NCBI GenBank assembly: GCA_019314085.1
Contig: JAFCZZ010000415.1
Location: forward strand, 1-5,246
Direction of reading: 5' to 3'
Length of the DNA stretch: 5,246 nucleotides
Source of the DNA: Deltaproteobacteria bacterium
GTDB taxonomy: Bacteria; Desulfobacterota; Syntrophia; Syntrophales; UBA2210
The position numbers were made by a program, and so were the translations under genes. Numbering within the stretch: position 1 is the first letter of the stretch; every line of letters starts with the position of its first letter. This document shows, one piece after another, positions 1-4,548 of this stretch. The notes beneath the pieces were generated by a model. The model was not told the origin of the DNA. It worked only from the letters and a program-made list of their open reading frames with translations, and did not search any database.

Positions 1-1
1 A

Positions 2-1864
2 CTGCGCGATCTTTCACGGGATCTCGATTCGGGGAAAAGTCCCTACCAGTGTATTGTGTCCGTCCTCATGCTCCGGGAAGGTTGGGATGTTCGCAATGTT
101 ACGACTGTTGTCCCTCTCCGACCTTACACCTCCAAGGCGAACATTCTGCCGGAACAGACTCTTGGCCGGGGCCTGCGACGTATGACTCCGCCGGGTGAAG
201 GCGTTGCAGAACTTGTCACGGTTGTCGAACACAATGCCTTTGTGAGCCTCTATCAGCAGGAGCTCAGTCAGGAGGGCTTCCCCATTGAGGTCGTAGATGT
301 TGATAAAGTACCGAAAAGTACGGTGACTATATTCCCCGATACGGAAAACAAGGATATAAAAAAACTTGATGTAACGCTTCCCGCAATATCCGCCGGCTAT
401 ACGAGGACACCATCGCTTGAGGGGCTTACAATTGAAGATGTCCGTAAAGAATTTTCAAAATATCTTCGGCTGCCCCTCGGCAGCAGGGGAGCAGATGAGA
501 TACAGTATGAGGGCCGCCATCTCCTGACAAATGAAGTTGTAGAAAAGATGAAAATCCGTCTGCCTCTTCTGGAAAACGGTATAGGCGCCATTTCGTATTA
601 CCGGGATGAACTTGAACACATCACCGGCATTCGTGGAACACACAAGATTCTGGCTCCTCTTCTTGAGACGTTCATCACGGAGCTGCTATTCAAGATACTT
701 TCTCGCACAACAATCAAGGAAGAACGCAAACCTGGGGGCAAAGGCGTTTCGGTCTCCAGTTGGAAGCCTTATCAGGTAACACATTCCGAACATCACCCTG
801 CAATTCCGGCCAAACACACCTTTTTCAATCTTGTTCCATGCAACCGGAACCTGGAGGTGGCAATGTGCCAGTTCCTTGATCTTGCCCCTGATGTGAGAGC
901 ATTCTGCAAAAATGACGGACCCCAGGCGCTTCGAATTGATTACCAGACCCAGCGGGGGAGACTTTCTCTCTACACACCGGATTTTATTGTCCGGATGGGT
1001 GCAAGGGAATATGCCCTGGTTGAAACAAAAGGACGCGAGGATAAAGACGTGCCTTTAAAAGCAAGGGCGGCGGTAGCATGGTGCGAAGCGGCTTCACAGG
1101 AAGGGGAGAAGTGGACATACATCTATGTTCCGCAAAAGCTCTTTGAGAATCTCAGCGACAACAAGCTGAAAACTCTCATGCGAATGTGTCGGCCATCATT
1201 GAAACAGTTGGTGGAAGAAATCAGCGATCCACAACTGAGCCTGCCTTTTGGAGAAGTTGGACCGAAGGAGGATGCCGGTATTTCTATCTTTATCCCGCTG
1301 GATAATTTCAAGGAGTTGCCTTCCCGCTACCAGAAGGCGGTACAGCAGGCAGTAGCCTTGTATCAATTCTTGCAGAACAAAGAAGATATATCATTTGCGC
1401 CTGTTTTTACACCGCTCCTCGGACCACTGGATGAAGCAGCCAAGGGCATGATTCTGCGGGAGCTGAAAGATGATGTTCCCGTGGACGGCACCAGGCAGTA
1501 TGAATTTTTTCATCCCGATTTGACCGATCTGCCGACCGGCGAGTCCAACTTCCATCATAGACAAGCCAAGAACCTGGAAAGAACTTTAGTTGATCAAAAT
1601 GGATTAATGCCTATCGGTCTTTTACACTGGAGCCTGGACTACGTGCGTACAACGCGGCGGAAGACCGGCGGTGTCTTCGAGTCTATTCGCACCCGGTTTG
1701 CCGACGTGTCTCAAACCGACCTGCCCACAATGATAGGTAGGATTTACACCTTCCGAAATGAGTACATCGCCCATCAGGATCGGGAATTAAGTGATCCTGA
1801 ACTCGCAAAACAGGCTCTTATTCAATGGGCAGATGGTTTGTATCGGATATGGAGTTACAGATAG
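2..1864 (+). CDS. Type III restriction-like DEAD/DEAH helicase-nuclease, C-terminal 620 residues (5' end outside window)
   Basis: This is the C-terminal part of a Res-type restriction subunit, expected to translocate on DNA using ATP and cut it. The frame is open to the left edge, so the GTG at 56 is an internal Val. Seen, numbering from the first complete codon: SF2 motif V-like GWDVRNV at 27-33 and motif VI QTLGRGLRR at 52-60, the form typical of type III Res proteins. A PD-(D/E)XK nuclease follows, with Asp327 in PDF and Glu341/Lys343 in LVETKG. The last ~120 residues are helical-looking and contain FRNEYIAH (Arg585, His591), which resembles a HEPN Rx4-6H motif. Walker A and B would lie upstream of the window. 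No methyltransferase partner is visible, and what follows is only gene debris. The restriction-like helicase-nuclease class is secure. Whether it belongs to a true type III system or a standalone defence enzyme cannot be told here. Confidence 0.93.
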   Translation: MRDLSRDLDSGKSPYQCIVSVLMLREGWDVRNVTTVVPLRPYTSKANILPEQTLGRGLRRMTPPGEGVAELVTVVEHNAFVSLYQQELSQEGFPIEVVDVDKVPKSTVTIFPDTENKDIKKLDVTLPAISAGYTRTPSLEGLTIEDVRKEFSKYLRLPLGSRGADEIQYEGRHLLTNEVVEKMKIRLPLLENGIGAISYYRDELEHITGIRGTHKILAPLLETFITELLFKILSRTTIKEERKPGGKGVSVSSWKPYQVTHSEHHPAIPAKHTFFNLVPCNRNLEVAMCQFLDLAPDVRAFCKNDGPQALRIDYQTQRGRLSLYTPDFIVRMGAREYALVETKGREDKDVPLKARAAVAWCEAASQEGEKWTYIYVPQKLFENLSDNKLKTLMRMCRPSLKQLVEEISDPQLSLPFGEVGPKEDAGISIFIPLDNFKELPSRYQKAVQQAVALYQFLQNKEDISFAPVFTPLLGPLDEAAKGMILRELKDDVPVDGTRQYEFFHPDLTDLPTGESNFHHRQAKNLERTLVDQNGLMPIGLLHWSLDYVRTTRRKTGGVFESIRTRFADVSQTDLPTMIGRIYTFRNEYIAHQDRELSDPELAKQALIQWADGLYRIWSYR

Positions 1865-1898
1865 AAAAGGAGAGAAGATAAAAGAAGAAAAAGGAACT

Positions 1899-1985
1899 CT
1901 GGTAAGTATAGTGATGGGAAGCGACTCTGACCTTCCCATAATGGAAGAGGCGGCATCAATCCTCGAGGAGGGAAAAGGGGTCTGA
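1899..1985 (+). pseudogene. purE: purE 5' remnant (N5-carboxyaminoimidazole ribonucleotide mutase)
   Basis: Codons 1899-1970 read LVSIVMGSDSDLP followed by IMEEAASILEE. This is the N-terminal strand, phosphate-binding loop (MGSDSD) and first helix of PurE, the purine-biosynthesis mutase acting on N5-CAIR. Intact PurE is about 160 residues, so less than one sixth remains. Homology ends at Glu-Glu (1970), and the frame closes four codons later at a TGA inside the AGGGGTC-T-GACCCCT palindrome. There is no ATG before the conserved strand. AAAAGGA at 1889-1895 could be the old Shine-Dalgarno, in which case CTG 1899 would mark the original start area. The histidine-containing loop (AHRT) and the rest of the fold are missing, so the fragment cannot be functional. 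The identification is from memory of the family but the signature is distinctive. Confidence 0.85.
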
Positions 1986-1990
1986 CCCCT
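1976..1990. repeat. 15-bp palindrome at the purE/fcl stub junction
   Basis: AGGGGTC and GACCCCT are perfect 7-bp arms around a single T. The element starts six bases after purE homology ends and supplies the stop of that frame. The one-base centre is too tight for a good RNA hairpin, so this is better seen as a DNA palindrome or a REP-like element. I recall very similar GGGGTC/GACCCC palindromes near IS200-like REP-associated transposases, but no transposase is present here. Confidence 0.6.
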
Positions 1991-1993
1991 GAA

Positions 1994-2010
1994 AACTGAA
2001 AACTATGAAC
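1994..2010. repeat. Short heptamer repeat before the fcl stub
   Basis: Two phased heptamers, AACTGAA (1994-2000) and AACTATG (2001-2007), are preceded by a partial unit TGAA and followed by AAC. The second unit contains the ATG of the fcl stub, and the array occupies the place where a Shine-Dalgarno should be. Period and the AAC start match the larger arrays at both ends of miaA, although the sequence is not identical. With only about 2.5 units, chance cannot be excluded. Confidence 0.4.
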
Positions 2011-2193
2011 CAGACAGACTACAAGATCTACATCGCCGGACACCGCGGCATGGTGGGTTTCGCCATCAGGAGAAGGCTTGAAGCGAACGGGTGCAAAAAT
2101 CTCATCTGCAGATCTCACGGGAAGCTTGACCTCACGAGGCAGCAAGATGTCGAGGAGTTCTTCGAAAAGGAACAGCTCTAATACGTTTTCCTG
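2005..2193 (+). pseudogene. fcl: fcl/wcaG 5' remnant (GDP-L-fucose synthase) with in-frame stop
   Basis: From ATG 2005 the frame reads 58 residues that match the start of GDP-L-fucose synthase, the NADPH-dependent SDR epimerase/reductase making GDP-L-fucose for surface polysaccharides. IYIAGHRGMVG (residues 8-18) is the GxxGxxG nucleotide-binding loop in its Fcl-specific form. AIRRRLEANG and the LDLT...VEEFF stretch follow in the expected order. A TAA at 2179-2181 stands where the family has Asp/Glu before (Q/Y)V(Y/F)L, and the next four codons are YVFL in frame. Homology then ends, before the AAAKVGGI stretch expected in the family. Full-length Fcl is about 310-320 residues, so the Ser-Tyr-Lys catalytic centre is absent. 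No Shine-Dalgarno is visible. This is a nonfunctional 5' stub; the call is by recognition of the motif series. Confidence 0.85.
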
Positions 2194-2225
2194 AGGGGTT
2201 TGGTGGTCAAATCTTTATTCTTGAA

Positions 2226-2239
2226 TCAGGAAATCCTGA
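2226..2239. repeat. Small dyad TCAGGA-AA-TCCTGA
   Basis: Perfect 6-bp inverted arms around AA, flanked on both sides by GAAT (GAAT/CAGG and CCTG/AATC). It could be a protein-binding site or a remnant of a larger repeat. No gene start is close by, so a regulatory role is not supported. Confidence 0.35.
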
Positions 2240-2342
2240 ATCCCGGTTACAAGCTGGTTACGTCTCCTCCGCATAAACCAGGTCTTCTTCCCCGGTGGCT
2301 TGGCGAAAAGGGTGTGAATATTATCAGAGGCCGGGGGGAATC

Positions 2343-2457
2343 TTCATTCTTGACACGCGCAAAGCCGGGGTCACGCAAAGTGGTTATCGGATTTTCATTC
2401 TTGACAAACAACATGGGGAGGGGTCTTGAATGGGGATGTTCTTCTGACAAGAATGAA
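2343..2457. repeat. Three copies of TTCATTCTTGACA at 51-bp intervals
   Basis: TTCATTCTTGACA occurs at 2343-2355 and 2394-2406. Its reverse complement, with one mismatch (TGACAAGAATGAA), occurs at 2445-2457. The left ends are exactly 51 bp apart both times. The third copy forms an inverted pair with the first (CTTCATTCTTGACA, 13 of 14 positions, 2342-2355 versus 2445-2458). The sequence between copies is not repeated. This may be a decayed palindromic repeat or an array of half-sites. Confidence 0.55.
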
Positions 2458-2472
2458 GTCCTCACCTTGAAT

Positions 2473-2499
2473 GGGTGCCCCCTGCTGCGCCCTTTTGTT
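2473..2499 (+). terminator. Possible rho-independent terminator upstream of the ParB-like gene
   Basis: GGGTGC (2473-2478) can pair with GCGCCC (2487-2492) as a 6-bp stem with one G-U pair and an 8-base loop, followed by TTTTGTT. The stem is short and the loop wide, so strength would be modest. It would end transcripts entering from the stub region, 45 bp before the ParB-like start codon. Confidence 0.4.
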
Positions 2500-2544
2500 A
2501 TAAAGTGAGATGAGACATTCAATATCCAAAGTTGGAAACAACTC

Positions 2545-3390
2545 ATGACTCAAACAACAAACACCATCCCCATCGCCTCGATCATCCTCGATGAAGACAT
2601 CTATCCGAGGAAGAGTATCGATCCCCGGCGTGTGGGCATATTCGCCGAAAACATCAGAGACGGCTTTACGTTCGAGCCTGTCGAAGTAGAGCCCGTCCCC
2701 GACAAGCCCGGCAGATACCGCCTTCTCGATGGCGCTCATAGATGGAGCGCCTACAAGTCAACCAGAGTAACAGAGACCGAAGCAGTCATAAAGAACCTGG
2801 ACGGGACAGACCCGCTTCTCTACGCGGCAAAAAAAGCCAGCGGCCCCAGACAGTTGACAGAAAACGAGGCAAGAGATACTGCAAGACGCGCGTACACAAA
2901 GAACCCCTCCCTGACATCCGCGGATATAGGAAAGGCCATCGGACGTGCGAGACGAACAGTGGACTCATACATAGCCGACCTCAAGGACGTAATCCAGTTG
3001 GAAATAGACCTCAAGATATTCCGCATGAACCGTCTTGGGATTCCACAAGAAAGGATTGCGAAGAGATTGGGCGTAAAACAGGTAGTGGTTCATAACCATT
3101 TATTGAAAATGGCAACGCTGCCAAATTCAATAAATAACGACTTATCCAGAGGCTTCACAGTCTCCCAGGTAGCAGAAAAGCACAACTGGACAGAGCCGAT
3201 GGTCTGGTCACTGGCACCTGAAGACAAAGAAGACCTTGAAAGATTCAAGGCGCTTAACTGGGGACTGCGGACATGGGACCTGTGGAACTGGAATGATTGC
3301 GACAGACGTTTCGGAGATGACTGGCCCGGTCGCATGATTGCGACAGACGTTTCGGAGATGACTGGCCCGGTCGCATCCCCGCGCAACTGA
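2545..3390 (+). CDS. ParB-like/multi-HTH protein, cut off from its methyltransferase domain by frameshift
   Basis: The readable product has 281 residues. Residues 9-90 form a ParB/sulfiredoxin-like N-terminal domain, with IYPRKSID at 19-26 and the box DGAHRW at 62-67, a variant of the ParB GERR motif. Three helix-turn-helix-like segments follow: about 120-145 (LTSADIGKAIGRARRTVDSY), 165-190 (IPQERIAKRLGVKQVVVHNH) and 203-222 (GFTVSQVAEKHNWTEPMVWS). Residues 240-263, ending FGDDWPGR, are the lead-in to a DNA methyltransferase domain. From residue 264 the frame is wrong because of a 41-bp tandem duplication, giving an 18-residue unrelated tail ending PRN. Without the duplication the frame would run to TAA 3513-3515 (309 residues). 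The start ATG has only a weak upstream GGAAA. ParB-methyltransferase fusions are known from phages and mobile elements. Here the N-terminal part may still be expressed and bind DNA, but that is inference; it is not expected to act as a chromosome-partition ParB. Confidence 0.82.
   Translation: MTQTTNTIPIASIILDEDIYPRKSIDPRRVGIFAENIRDGFTFEPVEVEPVPDKPGRYRLLDGAHRWSAYKSTRVTETEAVIKNLDGTDPLLYAAKKASGPRQLTENEARDTARRAYTKNPSLTSADIGKAIGRARRTVDSYIADLKDVIQLEIDLKIFRMNRLGIPQERIAKRLGVKQVVVHNHLLKMATLPNSINNDLSRGFTVSQVAEKHNWTEPMVWSLAPEDKEDLERFKALNWGLRTWDLWNWNDCDRRFGDDWPGRMIATDVSEMTGPVASPRN
3293..3374. repeat. Exact 41-bp tandem duplication causing a frameshift
   Basis: Positions 3293-3333 and 3334-3374 are identical, beginning ATGATTGCGACAGACG and ending CTGGCCCGGTCGC. 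Identity runs two bases further and then stops. Since 41 is not a multiple of three, the second copy moves the reading frame. Removing one copy joins FGDDWPGR directly to IPAQLIAHILYYF in one frame, which is the continuity expected of the methyltransferase lead-in. The perfect identity points to a recent event or a sequencing/assembly artefact. Confidence 0.97.
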
Positions 3391-3515
3391 TCGCGCACAT
3401 CCTCTATTATTTTTCAGATCAGAACAACCTGGTGTTTGATCCCATGGCAGGCGGTGGAGTGGTGGCGGACACCTGCCTTGCGTTTAACCGGGGAATTCCG
3501 GGGACGCAATACTAA
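3375..3515 (+). pseudogene. DNA methyltransferase remnant (motif I only) of the ParB fusion
   Basis: In the frame restored by removing the duplication, 46 codons read IPAQLIAHILYYF, then LVFDPMAGGGVVADTCLAFNR, then GIPGTQY and TAA. DPMAGGG (3438-3458) is the AdoMet-binding motif I of N6-adenine/N4-cytosine methyltransferases, and the preceding PGRIPAQ...YYF is typical of the ParB-linked type. The catalytic DPPY motif, which in this family lies after motif I, is absent: homology appears to end at FNR (about 3489), and a GGAATTCC-centred sequence follows. The domain is thus doubly broken, by frameshift and by 3' truncation, and should not methylate DNA. The duplication gives the order of damage no clear date. 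Confidence 0.85.
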
Positions 3516-3530
3516 ATTATTGACAATTTG
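3489..3530. repeat. Possible REP-like/mobile-element scar between methyltransferase remnant and miaA
   Basis: The sequence CGGGGAATTCCGGGGACG contains the perfect palindrome GGAATTCC (3492-3499) and is followed by CAATACTAAATTATTGAC. I recall closely similar 'ATTCCGGGGACACAATACTTAATT'-type sequence, given here only as a memory, around IS200-like REP-associated transposases. It begins exactly where methyltransferase homology ends. TTGACA at 3520-3525 has no good -10 at 17 bp, so it is not called a promoter. Confidence 0.4.
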
Positions 3531-3546
3531 TGTTCACAGAACTCCC

Positions 3547-3558
3547 AAGGAGTAAGGA
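3547..3558 (+). promoter_or_regulatory. Double Shine-Dalgarno before miaA
   Basis: AAGGAG (3547-3552) and TAAGGA (3553-3558) are adjacent. The first is 6 bases before TTG 3559, the second 9 bases before ATG 3568. Both starts are in frame, three codons apart. ATG is preferred by codon, TTG by the stronger motif; the choice alters only three residues. Confidence 0.65.
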
Positions 3559-3567
3559 TTGATCGGA

Positions 3568-4536
3568 ATGCAAAACTCAAAATTCGCAACTCGCAACCCG
3601 AAACACGTAACCCAAACCCCGCAACCAGCAACCAGCAACTCGAAACCCCGCCTCATTGTTATCAACGGTCCCACCGGGGTGGGGAAGACCGATCTGGCGA
3701 TCAGGCTTGCCGAGGAGGTTGACGGAGAGATTATCAGCGCCGACTCGATGCAGGTCTACCGGCATCTGGATATCGGCACAGCGAAACCCTCTCTGGAAGA
3801 ACAGGCGCGGGTACCCCATCACCTGATTGATGTTGTTGATCCCGACGAAGAATTCAACGCCGCGATGTTTGCCGAGCAGGCCGATGCGGTAATCCATTCC
3901 CTCCGCAAGAGACGAAAACAGGTGTTCGTTGTGGGGGGTACAGGGCTGTATCTGGACGCCCTCTTGGGCGGGCTGCTGAATGCCCCCGGCGCCGACGGAA
4001 GACTTCGTGATTCCTATAGAGAAGAGGCCGTTCGCCACGGAAAGGGGTATCTGTATAAACGCCTGAAGGAGATCGATCCGGCGGCCGCCGAATCAATACA
4101 CCCCAATGATCTAGTCAGAACGATCAGGGCCCTTGAGGTCATGGAACAGACCGGGCAGTCGATTGTTGCAATCCGGGGGGAACACCGGTTCGGCAGCAGG
4201 GCCTACGATTGTATGAAGATAGGTCTTACTGTTGATCGAGGCCTTCTGTATGAAAGGATTAACAGCAGGGTCGAGAGAATGGTGGTGGACGGGCTTGTAG
4301 AGGAAGGGCAGCGACTTCTGGAGATGGGATATGATGAGGAGACCCTCCCCCTGCAGGCCATGACCTATCGGAATGTGATCTCTTGTATCCGGGGGAACCA
4401 GAGCCGGCAGGAGATGATGAGGTTGATCAAACGCGATACGAGGCACTATGCGAGAAGACTGCTGACCTGGTTCAGGAGAGACTCGGCCATCAAATGGCAG
4501 GGCCTTAACGCCCAGAACCCGAAACTCAAAACGTAA
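3568..4536 (+). CDS. miaA: tRNA dimethylallyltransferase MiaA
   Basis: MiaA transfers a dimethylallyl group from DMAPP to N6 of A37 in tRNAs reading UNN codons, the first step to ms2i6A. From ATG 3568 it is 322 residues, near the usual ~300-316. Motifs in order: P-loop-like GPTGVGKT at 34-41, DSMQVYR at 59-65 (Asp thought to be catalytic), GTAKP at 70-74, GGTGLY at 123-128, LVRTIRALEV at 182-191, QAMTYR at 263-268 (usually QAIGYK), and RHYARRLLTWFRRD at 292-305. The reading frame is intact. The first ~27 residues (rich in N, T, Q, P, S, K) and the last ~9 (NAQNPKLKT) are encoded by phased AAC-type heptamer repeats, so the native ends have been replaced or extended. valS starts 12 bp downstream, suggesting co-transcription. 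An in-frame TTG at 3559 is an alternative start. Identity is secure. Confidence 0.97.
   Translation: MQNSKFATRNPKHVTQTPQPATSNSKPRLIVINGPTGVGKTDLAIRLAEEVDGEIISADSMQVYRHLDIGTAKPSLEEQARVPHHLIDVVDPDEEFNAAMFAEQADAVIHSLRKRRKQVFVVGGTGLYLDALLGGLLNAPGADGRLRDSYREEAVRHGKGYLYKRLKEIDPAAAESIHPNDLVRTIRALEVMEQTGQSIVAIRGEHRFGSRAYDCMKIGLTVDRGLLYERINSRVERMVVDGLVEEGQRLLEMGYDEETLPLQAMTYRNVISCIRGNQSRQEMMRLIKRDTRHYARRLLTWFRRDSAIKWQGLNAQNPKLKT
3574..3650. repeat. Eleven phased heptamers inside the 5' end of miaA
   Basis: 77 bp divide cleanly into eleven 7-base units: AACTCAA, AATTCGC, AACTCGC, AACCCGA, AACACGT, AACCCAA, ACCCCGC, AACCAGC, AACCAGC, AACTCGA, AACCCCG. The consensus is roughly AACYCGM. Because 7 is not a multiple of 3, the peptide it encodes is low-complexity rather than a clean repeat. 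The array ends right before the conserved MiaA strand LIVINGPTG. Such arrays are normally intergenic in genomes I remember. Confidence 0.85.
4516..4536. repeat. Three phased heptamers at the 3' end of miaA, including its stop codon
   Basis: AACCCGA, AACTCAA and AACGTAA are consecutive 7-base units; the last provides the TAA stop. The first two are identical to units in the array at the 5' end of the gene (3595-3601 and 3574-3580). They encode the terminal residues NPKLKT, beyond the conserved C-terminal helix. Confidence 0.7.
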
Positions 4537-4548
4537 GAAGGACGTGTT

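Larger units (their letters stand above)
2194..2544. other. Non-coding stretch with dispersed short repeats
   Basis: About 350 bases without a credible gene. Open frames exist on both strands (for example 2200-2508 + and 2247-2546 -), but they have no Shine-Dalgarno, no domain and only low-complexity or repeat-derived sequence. The stretch holds a small dyad at 2226-2239, three copies of a 13-bp motif (2343, 2394, 2445) and a possible terminator at 2473-2499. Both direct copies of the motif contain TTGACA, but no matching -10 lies 16-18 bases downstream. TATAAA at 2499-2504 has no -35 at a usable distance. The promoter for the downstream ParB-like gene is therefore not identified. Confidence 0.6.

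Noticed and set aside
2401..2430. Promoter beginning with TTGACA at 2401
   Set aside because: Perfect -35 but the hexamers 16-18 bp downstream (around TCTTGA) do not resemble TATAAT. The same holds for TTGACA at 2350 and 3520.
2200..2508. 102-codon open frame on the + strand in the non-coding stretch
   Set aside because: TTG start without Shine-Dalgarno, no domain, and it runs through the 13-bp repeats; the opposite strand is open as well, so openness is not informative.
2247..2546. 99-codon open frame on the - strand with repeated VKNE-type peptides
   Set aside because: The peptide repeats are just the 13-bp DNA motif read in reverse. It has no credible ribosome site and its start lies at the ParB-like start codon.
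2395..2739. 114-codon - strand frame antisense to the ParB-like gene
   Set aside because: Overlaps the well-supported ParB domain on the other strand and shows no recognisable motif.
2545..3390. Chromosome-partition ParB
   Set aside because: No ParA neighbour, a divergent DGAHRW box and a methyltransferase lead-in show the ParB-methyltransferase fusion type instead.
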